The notes below the pieces were generated by a model, which made no database searches, had not been told where the DNA came from, and saw only the letters and a program-made list of their open reading frames with translations. A stretch of DNA of 64,000 nucleotides from Vibrio owensii CAIM 1854 = LMG 25443. Its GTDB lineage: Bacteria; Pseudomonadota; Gammaproteobacteria; Enterobacterales; Vibrionaceae. The first letter of the stretch is position 1, and each line of letters starts with the position of its first letter. A program made the translations under genes and the position numbers. Positions 16,488 through 24,932 of this stretch are shown here, in pieces. The stretch spans positions 58,622 through 122,621 of the forward strand of contig NZ_JPRD01000013.1 of NCBI RefSeq assembly GCF_000817815.1. The letters are read 5' to 3'.

Positions 16488-18506
16488 ATGTCGAAGACGA
16501 CTCCGTTTGCGCCAAAACCATTAGCAGTGGTGATCGGTGCGCTATGTACCTCTTTTTCCGTCTTTGCTGATACAACGCCAATCGAAACCGATGAGCAGCT
16601 TGTTGTAACAGCAACTCGTACCCAGATGGAGCTGAAAGATGCTCCAGCTTCTATGTCGGTGATCACCGCTGAAGACATCGAAAACGATCCAGGCATCACG
16701 CTGGCAGACATCGTGTCTAACGCAACCAGCGTGGAGTCAGACTTTGACAGCACACGTGCAGGTCGTCAGCAAATCTCGATTCGTGGTATGGATTCGAAAT
16801 ACACACTGATCATGGTAAATGGCCGTCGCATGAGTTCGGCAAGTGCGATCGTACGTGGTAATGACTTCGATCTTTCTGCGATCCCAATGGATTCAATTGA
16901 ACGTGTGGAGATCATCCGTGGTCCTATGTCGGCGCTTTACGGCTCTGACGGTATGGGCGGTACGATCAACATCATCACTAAGTCACCAAGTAACGATTGG
17001 AGCTCCCAGCTTAGCTTAGACAACACCACGCCAAACGATGGCAATGGTGGTCAAGAGTACACAGTGGGTCTAACGACGTCGGGCGCTCTGATTGAAGACA
17101 CACTATTTGCTCGTTTCTCTGTTTCTCAAACGAGTCGTAATGCATGGCAGCCATACTCTGGCGAGAAAGGCGGCATCGACCGTGAAGAGGTCACTGCACT
17201 TGAAGATCGCGATAGTTTAGCGATGTTCGGTACGCTTTCATGGCATTTGGCGGACAATCAATTTATCGATCTTGACCTTGGTTACAGTGACGACGAACGT
17301 GATACCGCAGCAGAAAGTGGCACAACGGTTCTGTTCTCGGAGTCTCGTGTTAAACGTAACAGCCAAGCGCTATCGCACACCGGTTTTTGGTCTTGGGGTG
17401 ATACGCAAGTTCGTTACTCACGTGAAAACGTAGAGAACATTGAAGCGGCAAACGATGGTGCTGATTCAATTGAAGAACTCACACAAATTTTTGAAGCGTC
17501 AGCAACGACTTACCTAGGTGAAAGCCACACCGTGACGTTTGGTGTGGACTACCAAACTAGCGAGCTAACCAATCCAGAGCACATCGTGGGTAACAAAGCA
17601 GAAGCTTACCAAGGTGCGGTATTTATCCAAGACCAATGGGAAATGACCGATACGCTGATGGCGACGATTGGTGGTCGTTTAGACAAGCACGAGCACTACG
17701 GCGAAGAGTTCAGCCCGCGTGTGTACCTAGTACACCAAACAACGGATGACTTGGTACTTAAAGGTGGTGTGGGTAAAGCATTTAAAGCACCGACCATGAC
17801 GCAAAACCACCCAGACTTCTCGATGAGCAGCTGTAAAGGTAACTGTAATATCGTAGGTAACGAAGATCTGGAAGCAGAAACCAGCGTGAACTACGAGTTC
17901 TCGGCGCTATACAGCGGTCGTAACTGGAACCTTGAAGGCGCGGTATTCCGTAACGAAATCGAAAACCTAATCGAACAGACAGACATCTTCTGTGAAGTTG
18001 GTACGTGGTCGAGCGCAGTAATGAGCTGTATTGATGACAATGGCGACCCAATCGATCGTGAACTGTCTAACCCGTACAAGTCTTACCAAAACGTATCGAA
18101 AGCCGTTATCCAAGGTGTGGAGCTAACGGGTAGCATTCAGTTCAATGAGCAATGGGCGATGTCTGGTAACTACACTTACTTAGACACCGAAGATAAGTCG
18201 ACAGGTGAAGAGCTGAACGAGCGTTACAAGCACTCTGCATTTGCTCGCCTAAACTGGTACCCAACTCAAGATTTGAACCTGTTTGCGAGCGCACGCTACC
18301 GTGGTGACCGTAAGATTGATTCTCAGCTAACGCAAGACGCTTACACCACGATGGATTTAGGTACGGTTTACCATGTGAACGATGCACTACGTATTCGTGC
18401 GGGTATCACTAACTTAACTGATGAAAGTGTATCAAGAGAGCTAGAAAACATCGGTTATGTTGAAGCACCGCGTACTTACTATGTTGGTATGACAGCAGAC
18501 TTTTAA
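16488..18506 (+). CDS. TonB-dependent catecholate siderophore receptor (IrgA/VctA-like)
   Basis: 672 residues. A signal peptide (cut near residue 28, VFA) leads to a TonB box-like segment (DEQLVVTATRT), a plug domain (DAPASMSVITAEDIE...IRGMDSKYTLIMVNGRR...VEIIRGPMSALYGSDGMGGTINIITK) and a 22-strand barrel ending in an aromatic residue (MTADF). The plug is closest in feel to the FepA/CirA/IrgA group. It imports ferric siderophore across the outer membrane for VctPDGC. Own promoter with Fur box; terminator at 18565. Whether to call it irgA or vctA cannot be settled by eye. Confidence 0.92.
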   Translation: MSKTTPFAPKPLAVVIGALCTSFSVFADTTPIETDEQLVVTATRTQMELKDAPASMSVITAEDIENDPGITLADIVSNATSVESDFDSTRAGRQQISIRGMDSKYTLIMVNGRRMSSASAIVRGNDFDLSAIPMDSIERVEIIRGPMSALYGSDGMGGTINIITKSPSNDWSSQLSLDNTTPNDGNGGQEYTVGLTTSGALIEDTLFARFSVSQTSRNAWQPYSGEKGGIDREEVTALEDRDSLAMFGTLSWHLADNQFIDLDLGYSDDERDTAAESGTTVLFSESRVKRNSQALSHTGFWSWGDTQVRYSRENVENIEAANDGADSIEELTQIFEASATTYLGESHTVTFGVDYQTSELTNPEHIVGNKAEAYQGAVFIQDQWEMTDTLMATIGGRLDKHEHYGEEFSPRVYLVHQTTDDLVLKGGVGKAFKAPTMTQNHPDFSMSSCKGNCNIVGNEDLEAETSVNYEFSALYSGRNWNLEGAVFRNEIENLIEQTDIFCEVGTWSSAVMSCIDDNGDPIDRELSNPYKSYQNVSKAVIQGVELTGSIQFNEQWAMSGNYTYLDTEDKSTGEELNERYKHSAFARLNWYPTQDLNLFASARYRGDRKIDSQLTQDAYTTMDLGTVYHVNDALRIRAGITNLTDESVSRELENIGYVEAPRTYYVGMTADF

Positions 18507-18564
18507 GCTCTAATTACAGACTGATTCGATTGGATTTAAGTCGAATTTAATCGAAGCAAGACAT

Positions 18565-18597
18565 GGCGTTGCAGTACACTCTGTAACGCCTTTTTTG
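18565..18597 (+). terminator. Terminator after the siderophore receptor
   Basis: GGCGTTGCAG/CTGTAACGCC stem followed by six T residues. Confidence 0.85.
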
Positions 18598-18623
18598 CTT
18601 TTAGGGATAAATAGGAAAAGACA

Positions 18624-19058
18624 ATGCTTCAAACTTCTTGGTTATTTTGGGCGCTCATGTCGGCGGTATTTGCGGCGATGACTTCAGTGTTGACCAAACT
18701 TGGTGTGGCGAACATCAACTCTGACTTGGCGACCTTTATTCGTACTTGCGTGATTCTTGTTTTGGTTGGTTTGATTGCTTACGCGACCAAGCAGTTCAGT
18801 GCCATTGGAGAGATCTCGACCAAAGGCATGGTGTTCTTGGTGCTATCGGGTTTAGCGACAGGTGCATCGTGGCTGTGTTACTTCCGCGCGATGTCATTGG
18901 GGCAAGCCTCTCAAGTTGCGCCGATCGACAAACTAAGCGTGGTGCTGGTGGCCATATTCAGTGTGGTTTTATTGGGAGAAAAGCTCAGCATGGTCAACTG
19001 GATGGGGATTGGCTTGATCACCGTTGGCGTGATTTTGGTGAGCCTACAAAGTTCTTAA
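18624..19058 (+). CDS. Small EamA/DMT-superfamily transporter
   Basis: 144 residues with five hydrophobic segments, a single EamA unit rather than the usual ten-span pair. It ends with the common DMT motif (LGEKLSMVNWMGIGLITVGVILV), and an internal SLGQASQVAPIDKLSVVL segment is also typical. Single-unit members work as dimers. Substrate unknown. Stand-alone gene with an AGG-type ribosome site, downstream of the receptor but separated by its terminator. Confidence 0.8.
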   Translation: MLQTSWLFWALMSAVFAAMTSVLTKLGVANINSDLATFIRTCVILVLVGLIAYATKQFSAIGEISTKGMVFLVLSGLATGASWLCYFRAMSLGQASQVAPIDKLSVVLVAIFSVVLLGEKLSMVNWMGIGLITVGVILVSLQSS

Positions 19059-19205
19059 AGATCACTATCACCTAAGTATCTCGTCTCTTGGAATAGCGAG
19101 AGACGGATGTAATTCAGAATCGATATGCAGAGTGCATGGGCTTGAAGAGAACAGTTTGGTTTCTCAGTACTTTGCTCTTCGATTCTTCGGGCACTGTTCT
19201 TTTCA

Positions 19206-20360
19206 TTACGTCCTTTGCGCGACTTTCTGAATCACAAACGCTTGGCACTGATTAAACTGCGCGAAAGCATGTAGTTCCTCTTCTAAAGCGACGAAAAACG
19301 CCTCTCTGTCTTTGAGTGAAGGCTCGGTGACTAGGTTGAGAATGTTCAGCGTTGAACTGGTTTTATCCACTTTGCAGTCAGCGCGCGCGACCAGTTTCCC
19401 ATCCCACAAAATTGGCAAACAGAAGTAACCGAACTGGCGTTTTGGCTCTGGAACATAACACTCTAGCAAGTAATCAAAGTTGAAAATTGCACTGGCGCGT
19501 TTTCGTTGGATAAGCAGGTTATCAAATGGGGAAAGGATTTTAGCGCGTTTGCGGTTGAGCCGTTTGTCGAGCAAGTTCAGCGCATCGCTACAGGCATAGT
19601 AAGCTGAATTGTTGATGCTAATGGCTTCTATCTCACCCAAATCGACCAATTCGGATAGAGCTTGTTGTACTGGCTTCTTAACTCCTTTCAGTAGGTAAAC
19701 CATTTCAGGCAAAGTACCGACCCCATGAGATTTAAGATAGTTGAGGACTAAGAATCGCGCGTGTTCTTGCTCGGTTGGCATCGATATATCAATGTTTTGA
19801 GGCAGAACATGTGAGGTCAGGTCATACACTTTCTGGAAACCACGACGTTCGCTTATCATCAAATCGCCCTGCATGTATAAGTTCTCTAGGGCGCGTTTGG
19901 TTGGCTTAGTATTCCAGCCATCGGTCTTATGGTTGGCAGATTCGAAGTCCTTTGCCATCAATGGGCCTTCTTGCTCAATTCTCTTCAAGATAGACGCCAT
20001 CAAGTCGTGGTCTTTTTTGTACCAATGCTTTTGCTGATCGGATTTGATCGCCGCTTTGCGAGGTAAGCTATGACGGTATTGCGACATAGGTAAATACGCC
20101 GCCGCATGAGACCAATATTCGAAGACTCTCTTTTCTGCCACCAGTTGGTCTAGGTGCTCAAGTTGGTAGCTTGGGTTTCGGCTCCATAAAGTATGATGGT
20201 GGGCGCGCTGAACGACAGAAATCGTATCAATCTGCACATAGCCCAGTTGTTCAAAGACGGCTAGAGTCTTTGCTTTGGCGCTGCCTTTGTTGCTTGCTAG
20301 CGGCAACCCTTGAGAGAGCAGAGCCAATTTTTGTGCTTGAGCAAGATTGAGTGATTTCAT
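19206..20360 (-). CDS. YcaQ/AlkX-family DNA glycosylase (winged-helix, HTH_42)
   Basis: 384 residues, usual length for the family (formerly DUF1006). The catalytic Q-phi-D motif is present as Q43-I-D45, followed by SVVQRAHHHTLWSRN and YEYWSHAAAYLP-type family segments. Tandem winged-helix domains occupy the middle, and the ILSPFDNLL...RKRASAIFNFDY hallmark lies near residues 280-305. Family members unhook interstrand crosslinks and some alkyl lesions. Separate transcription unit; an inverted repeat just after it (19145-19202) may help end the transcript. Confidence 0.87.
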   Translation of the reverse strand: MKSLNLAQAQKLALLSQGLPLASNKGSAKAKTLAVFEQLGYVQIDTISVVQRAHHHTLWSRNPSYQLEHLDQLVAEKRVFEYWSHAAAYLPMSQYRHSLPRKAAIKSDQQKHWYKKDHDLMASILKRIEQEGPLMAKDFESANHKTDGWNTKPTKRALENLYMQGDLMISERRGFQKVYDLTSHVLPQNIDISMPTEQEHARFLVLNYLKSHGVGTLPEMVYLLKGVKKPVQQALSELVDLGEIEAISINNSAYYACSDALNLLDKRLNRKRAKILSPFDNLLIQRKRASAIFNFDYLLECYVPEPKRQFGYFCLPILWDGKLVARADCKVDKTSSTLNILNLVTEPSLKDREAFFVALEEELHAFAQFNQCQAFVIQKVAQRT

Positions 20361-20401
20361 GTCGTTATTTGTCTTCCTTGTTACTTTTTATTGCCCGGAC
20401 T

Positions 20402-21586
20402 CTATTGCTCGGAAGGTTGCTCAGTGGCAAAGCCTCGCAGAACGTTGGTCAGTGTGATGGTCGCAAAGACCACAATCACCAATGACAGATGCCACGCTTG
20501 GCTTAATCCGAGTTGCACCAATGCCATACTCACAATCGATGACACCACCATTTGCCCACCACCCGACATCGCCGCAGCTGCACCTGCTTGTTTCTTATAG
20601 GGTTGCATTACCATGGCTTGAGCACAAGGTAGAGCGATAGCATTGCCTAAAATCATCAACAGTTGGCCTAGCATTAAGTACAGCGGCTCAACAGGGCAGA
20701 AGAACAACCACGCGGCGGAACTGATATGCAGGATTGGCGTGACTAATAGCATCTTCTTTGTTCCGATGATTGGGCGCACACGGTTACAGATACTGGTGCC
20801 GCAAATCATGCCGAACGCCGGAATCAGTGCCCACATCGCGTATTGATCGGATGTCATGCCGATTTGGTTTTGCATGATAAAAGGCATCACCGAAACAGTG
20901 GTGATCATCAAGCTGAAGTTAAGCCAACCGATACTGGCAAAGCTCATAAAGTAACGAGAAGTCAGTAGGTCACGATATTGCAGCAGCATCTTTTTCGGTG
21001 ATGGCAAGGCTGAGGTTTGTGTGATGGTTTCTTGGAAGCGAAATACGATCACAGTCCAAGCCAATAATACGTAACCCAACAGCGAGATAAACACCATAGT
21101 CCAGCCGAAATGAGCGTTAATGAAACCACCAATAACAGGAGCAACTAACGGTGTGATAGAAGCCGCCATCGCAATGTAGGACAAAGCGACAGGGAGCTCT
21201 GGACCATTGAAGCGGTCGCGAGTTGATGCTCTGGCTAACACCGCGCAACAGCCTGTGCCTAAACCTTGCAGAAAACGGCCTGCGACCATGCCAGTGAAAG
21301 TGTGGCTTAGGAAGATGATCATCAATAGACCTAGCATGGCAATCAACAAGCCGGCTAACAGCACCTTCTTACGGCCTAACGCATCGGATACCGGGCCATA
21401 GATAAACTGAGATGGTCCAAAACCAAGTAAGTAAACACTGACCAACAGCTGAGCTTGGTCGAGGGAAATATCAAAATCTTTCGCGATCCAAGGAAGAGAT
21501 GGGAACACCAAGCCCATACTGAGCTGACCAACACTGATGATGAGACACGCCAGCAAGATGGTTTTAAATTCAATCGGTCGACTCAT
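20402..21586 (-). CDS. MFS drug-efflux transporter, Bcr/CflA (EmrD-like)
   Basis: 394 residues, 12 spans. MFS motif A is clear (GPVSDALGRKKVLL, loop 2-3) and the Bcr/CflA feature GRFLQGLGTGCCAVLARASTRD is near 105-125. It likely exports hydrophobic drugs by proton antiport. Its ATG overlaps the stop of the upstream recombinase-like gene as ATGA, so the two are translationally coupled, an unusual partnership for an efflux gene. Confidence 0.9.
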   Translation of the reverse strand: MSRPIEFKTILLACLIISVGQLSMGLVFPSLPWIAKDFDISLDQAQLLVSVYLLGFGPSQFIYGPVSDALGRKKVLLAGLLIAMLGLLMIIFLSHTFTGMVAGRFLQGLGTGCCAVLARASTRDRFNGPELPVALSYIAMAASITPLVAPVIGGFINAHFGWTMVFISLLGYVLLAWTVIVFRFQETITQTSALPSPKKMLLQYRDLLTSRYFMSFASIGWLNFSLMITTVSVMPFIMQNQIGMTSDQYAMWALIPAFGMICGTSICNRVRPIIGTKKMLLVTPILHISSAAWLFFCPVEPLYLMLGQLLMILGNAIALPCAQAMVMQPYKKQAGAAAAMSGGGQMVVSSIVSMALVQLGLSQAWHLSLVIVVFATITLTNVLRGFATEQPSEQ

Positions 21587-22212
21587 GATTTTTCACCATC
21601 GCCACGGCGGCGCAGGCTTCCTTCTTCATCAAATTCATTCAGTTTGGCTTTCACACGTTTGACCGTCGATAGGCTGACTTCGCATTGTTCTGCGACGCTT
21701 TGTAGCGTATTGCCTTCCAGAAGCAAAGTCGCAATGTGCTGATGCTTCGCTTTATCTGCTGGGCGACCTCGGAATTTCTGCTTCCACATCTGTGGGTCGT
21801 CTTTTAGCGCTTTTCGGCCTTGTTCTGCGGCGAACAAGCGATGTTGAGTTTGCACTTGCCCGTAGCCAGAAAGCAGCGAAAGCAGGGTTTGTGTTTGTAC
21901 GGAACCGGGTTCAAAGGTCAATGGTTCACAAACGGTTTTTAGGGTGACGCCTTTGTTAAGCAGAGTTTGAATCGTGCTAAGGGCTTGGCTGAAGTCTCGG
22001 CCAAAGGCGGTTAACCACCAAAGTACAACGGTGTCGCCAGTTTGCACGGTAGTTAAGAGTTGTTGAAAGGCTTGTCGCTCGGCTGGTGGCGTGCAGCCGC
22101 GTACCTTGTCCTCAAGGTGAACTGCTTCTGGAGCAAAGGCTTTCAAAGCGTTGAGCTGCTCAGGGTAAGCTCGGTTTTTAGGGGAGTGCCGCGTATAGAG
22201 AAAGGTAGCCAT
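21583..22212 (-). CDS. Serine-recombinase (resolvase) family protein with degenerate active site
   Basis: 209 residues. The N-terminal catalytic fold is recognisable: YTRHSPKNR keeps R8 and the nucleophile S10; the EDKVRG...ER.AF stretch corresponds to the second active-site strand. However, the LDRLGR motif of resolvases reads LTAFGR, so the positions equivalent to gamma-delta D67 and the essential R68 are changed to T and A. The C-terminal Hin-like HTH is intact (about 160-195: GNTLQSVAEQCEVSLSTVKRVKAKL). It may bind DNA without recombining it. There are no transposon ends nearby. It is coupled by ATGA overlap to a drug-efflux gene, and its promoter holds four copies of GGTTCAT-like repeats. 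Confidence 0.85.
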   Translation of the reverse strand: MATFLYTRHSPKNRAYPEQLNALKAFAPEAVHLEDKVRGCTPPAERQAFQQLLTTVQTGDTVVLWWLTAFGRDFSQALSTIQTLLNKGVTLKTVCEPLTFEPGSVQTQTLLSLLSGYGQVQTQHRLFAAEQGRKALKDDPQMWKQKFRGRPADKAKHQHIATLLLEGNTLQSVAEQCEVSLSTVKRVKAKLNEFDEEGSLRRRGDGEKS

Positions 22213-22236
22213 GGATGCAATGCGTCTCTTGAAATT

Positions 22237-22303
22237 GGTTCATATACTGTAATGGTCCATAAATATACAGAGGTTCATTAGTAACCACAACACCAAATGA
22301 ACC
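22237..22303. repeat. Cluster of four GGTTCAT-type repeats
   Basis: GGTTCAT at 22237-22243 and 22272-22278, GGTCCAT at 22254-22260 (plus strand), and ATGAACC at 22297-22303 (inverted). Start-to-start spacings are 17, 18 and 25 bases. They lie just upstream of the recombinase-like gene and could be its binding sites (an operator or a relic of a res-type site). Confidence 0.55.
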
Positions 22304-22371
22304 ATTGGCTCGAAATCTTAGAAGCAGAAGTAAAAGATGAGAGGCAAGAGAAAGAAGAAATGAGGAAATAA
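22297..22371 (+). CDS. Possible 24-residue micro-ORF
   Basis: ATG...TAA encoding a strongly helical charged peptide (MNHWLEILEAEVKDERQEKE, then EMRK). It diverges from the recombinase-like gene, and its start lies on one of the GGTTCAT repeats. No good ribosome site is visible. It may be chance, a real microprotein or the remnant of a lost gene. Confidence 0.25.
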   Translation: MNHWLEILEAEVKDERQEKEEMRK

Positions 22372-22396
22372 AAAAGCCAACCGCTTGGATTGGCTT
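22371..22396 (-). terminator. Terminator of the LacI-family gene
   Basis: On the minus strand AAGCCAA/TTGGCTT stem followed by TTTTTATTT. Confidence 0.75.
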
Positions 22397-22404
22397 CTCT
22401 GGAA

Positions 22405-23412
22405 CTAGGCTTTGGTTGTGCTGCGCTCTATCAATTTGACTGGCACCATCATCTTCACCAAGCTGCTGTTTTTATTGTTGATTTGATCAACGATGATTTT
22501 CACACACTCACGCGCCAGGCGACGGAAGTCTTGGCGGAAAGTGGTCAGTTGGTAGCTCAACCATTCCGTTTGTGGAATGTTGTCGAAGCCGATGACTTTC
22601 AGATCTTGAGGGATGCGAATACCACACTCAATACGTGCAATATCCATTACCGCCATTGCAAGGTTGTCGGTTGCACAGAACACGGCTTCTGGGCGATTCT
22701 TATCGGCCAGCATCGCACGTACTTTATCCAGCGAACTTGCGTAGTCGTAGCTCGCTTCAATGATGCGTGGTGTTTTACCCGTTAAGTCTTCAAACTCAGA
22801 GCTGAAGCCACTTTGACGCTCGTCGTTGGTAAAAGTTGGCACTTCACCCGTCAGGTAAACCGCGTTTTTCACCCCACTTTCGTGCAGCAGTTGTGCCGCT
22901 TGTTGACCAGCTTCGTAGTTGTCACTGATAACGTAACTGCTCTTTGTGCCTTCTACGACTCGCGCGTACTGAACGATAGGGATATTGAACTCTTCACACT
23001 CTTCATACAGTGATTTGTTGAAGGTAGCGGAAGCGGCAATGACACCATCTACACGGTATTGGAAGATGTTCGGGATCGAGTGGTTGTCTTCATCATCCAC
23101 TTGCCATGGAATCAACACCGCTGAGTAGCCTTGCTTCTGCAATTCACTTGAAATCAATTGAAGTGTTTTCATGTGGATAGGGTAGTCCGCATCTGGGAAT
23201 ACCAAACCGATCAACTTAGATTCGTTGGTAGTCAAGCTACGTGCAAAAGCATTTGGACGGTAGTTTAGGGCTTTCGCGGCTTCGAAGACCTTTTGTTTGG
23301 TCTTTTCAGATACTGAGCTGCCCGGAACAAACACACGCGATACAGTAGATTGAGAAACGCCAGCCAGTTTGGCAACGTCCTTCGATGTTACGGTTTGTTT
23401 TGCAGGATTCAT
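22405..23412 (-). CDS. LacI/GalR-family transcriptional regulator
   Basis: The start at 23412 (MNPAKQTVTSKDVAKLAGVSQSTVSRVF) places the HTH at the N-terminus as in all family members; the longer frame to 23490 adds unlikely residues. 335 residues: DNA-binding headpiece, hinge helix (NAFARSLTTNESKLIGLV) and periplasmic-binding-protein-like sugar domain. It is the regulator-like gene of a cluster with a porin, a tandem NTF2-fold protein and an MFS transporter, all on the same strand, and most likely controls them. Palindromes at 23431-23441 and 23534-23548 are candidate operators. Confidence 0.92.
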   Translation of the reverse strand: MNPAKQTVTSKDVAKLAGVSQSTVSRVFVPGSSVSEKTKQKVFEAAKALNYRPNAFARSLTTNESKLIGLVFPDADYPIHMKTLQLISSELQKQGYSAVLIPWQVDDEDNHSIPNIFQYRVDGVIAASATFNKSLYEECEEFNIPIVQYARVVEGTKSSYVISDNYEAGQQAAQLLHESGVKNAVYLTGEVPTFTNDERQSGFSSEFEDLTGKTPRIIEASYDYASSLDKVRAMLADKNRPEAVFCATDNLAMAVMDIARIECGIRIPQDLKVIGFDNIPQTEWLSYQLTTFRQDFRRLARECVKIIVDQINNKNSSLVKMMVPVKLIERSTTKA

Positions 23413-23533
23413 GTGAGTTGATTCATAAGTCAGTTTAACTGTGACTAGGTTAACACAAATAGGTACGTAGTCATAAAGAGAAATAAGCAAGATTTAAGTA
23501 AATAAAGGGTTAGATTGTCTTTGGTGGCGCAAT

Positions 23534-23548
23534 TTGGGTAGTACCCAA
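23534..23548. promoter_or_regulatory. 15-bp perfect palindrome upstream of the LacI-family gene
   Basis: TTGGGTA-G-TACCCAA, about 122 bases before the LacI start. It is a candidate operator; the shorter palindrome CAGTT-T-AACTG (23431-23441), nearer the start, is an alternative. Confidence 0.4.
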
Positions 23549-23572
23549 GTCACATTTCATGTTTTGCATACG

Positions 23573-23603
23573 AAAAAAGCCTTACCCAAAAAAGGTAAGG
23601 CTT
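23573..23603 (-). terminator. Terminator of the porin gene
   Basis: AAGCCTTACC/GGTAAGGCTT 10-bp stem with a T tract on the minus strand. Confidence 0.85.
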
Positions 23604-23669
23604 GCTCTTATTTCCCATTTCCACTAAATCGAATAAGTTACGTAACCGGAATAACTTATCTCGTGGTTA

Positions 23670-24758
23670 TCAGAAGTAGTAGCGAATACCTGCCGCGAAT
23701 TGATCATCACGGTTTTCGAATTTGCTGCCATCGTACTGATCTTTACCTAGGTCGAACTGGTATTCAGTCCAAACTAGGAATTTGTTCTTCTGGAAGTGGT
23801 ATTCAAGACCAGGGATCAGCAAGTTACGCTCGTAACCTTGTGTCTCATCACCGCGATCTTCCATGTAGTTGTAGTTCAACGTTGGGCGCAGGCCGTTGTC
23901 GAAGTGGTAGTAAGTGTAGATTTCGCCACCTAGGGTATCGAACATTACGTCCGTACCGCCTTGGCTCACTGCTTCCCAGTTTTCGCCAACGTGGAAAGTC
24001 GCACCTGCGTAGAAGCCACCGTTGCTGTAGTTTGCGCCCAATAGCATGATGCGCATGTTGTCGCCGTTTTCTACACCAACCACGCTTGCGTCTAGATCCG
24101 CAACTTCATTTTGATGGTAAGCCGCACCCAGTGTTACGCCATCAACCGGTTTGTAAGTGATCGACGCACCCATGCCGTTTTTCAATGAGGCTGTCGCATT
24201 GCTTGCTAGAGCAACATCTTCACGCGTGGTTTGGTAAGTAAAGCCGTAGCTCACTTTTTCATTGATTGAATTACGGTACGTGATTGAGTTTTCTGCACGA
24301 CCAGCACCGGATGCGATACCCCAGTCAGCTAGGTTGTAAACACCTGAGCCACGAGTACCGAATACACGACCTAAATCGGTGTACCATGCTACGTCGTAGA
24401 AGGTAGACCACTGCTTAGTACCCGCAGCAATCTTGCCGTATTTTTCGTGATCAACACCTGCGTATAGCAAGCGGTCGTAAATGTTGTCGCCGTTCGCGCC
24501 AGAGTTGTAGCCCCATTCCGCGTGACCGAAACCAGTCCAGCCGTTATCCAGACCCATTTGGCCTTTCAAACCGAAACGTGAGCTGCCGCTGTTCCATTCG
24601 CCGTTGTCATCACCGCCACGGTCTTGGTAGCGAAGATCGAAACGGCCATCGATGGTTAGGCTGTCGCCAGCGTCATTAACAAAAGTGTGTGCAGCAAAGG
24701 CTGAGCTAGAAGTAAGCGCTGCTAAAATCACTGCAGAAAGGGTCGACTTTTTCATCAT
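23670..24758 (-). CDS. Gram-negative general-type porin
   Basis: About 362 residues from 24758 (MMKKSTLSAVILAALTSSSAFA signal peptide; two in-frame ATGs at 24767 and 24755 are alternatives). The mature protein starts with an OmpC-like strand (LTIDGRFDLRYQDRGG), contains SSRFGLKGQMGLDNGWTGFGHAEWG, and ends with an aromatic residue (AAGIRYYF) as required for barrel assembly. Sixteen-strand trimeric porin type. Its position between a LacI regulator and a probable uptake operon suggests it admits the cluster's substrate. The 5' leader is about 170 bases and includes the GTGCC/GGCAC hairpin near 24836-24855. Confidence 0.88.
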   Translation of the reverse strand: MMKKSTLSAVILAALTSSSAFAAHTFVNDAGDSLTIDGRFDLRYQDRGGDDNGEWNSGSSRFGLKGQMGLDNGWTGFGHAEWGYNSGANGDNIYDRLLYAGVDHEKYGKIAAGTKQWSTFYDVAWYTDLGRVFGTRGSGVYNLADWGIASGAGRAENSITYRNSINEKVSYGFTYQTTREDVALASNATASLKNGMGASITYKPVDGVTLGAAYHQNEVADLDASVVGVENGDNMRIMLLGANYSNGGFYAGATFHVGENWEAVSQGGTDVMFDTLGGEIYTYYHFDNGLRPTLNYNYMEDRGDETQGYERNLLIPGLEYHFQKNKFLVWTEYQFDLGKDQYDGSKFENRDDQFAAGIRYYF

Positions 24759-24899
24759 CAATCTCATTATTCAGGGCGCAGAAAGCCACCGTGCGTTCAT
24801 GCCCGTTGTGAATAAGGGTTCTATCTTTAGGTTGTGCCCCATCCTTGAGGCACGAGTTGGGAGCATGTCACCTGAACCGAGAGGGGATTCAGGCAACAT

Positions 24900-24925
24900 A
24901 AAGGCGGGTTGACAATCCGCCCCTA
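24900..24925 (-). terminator. Weak terminator/processing hairpin before the porin gene
   Basis: On the minus strand GGCGG...CCGCC followed by TTTATG, after the NTF2-fold gene. Confidence 0.45.
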
Positions 24926-24932
24926 GGACTTC

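Noticed and set aside
19145..19202. A regulatory RNA in the gap after the EamA gene
   Set aside because: The inverted repeat AAGAGAACAGT/ACTGTTCTTTT is better read as a weak termination structure; no promoter-plus-terminator unit was seen.
21583..22212. A transposon or integron carried by the serine-recombinase gene
   Set aside because: No terminal inverted repeats, target duplication or cargo genes are visible, the catalytic motif is degenerate, and the gene is coupled to a chromosomal efflux gene.
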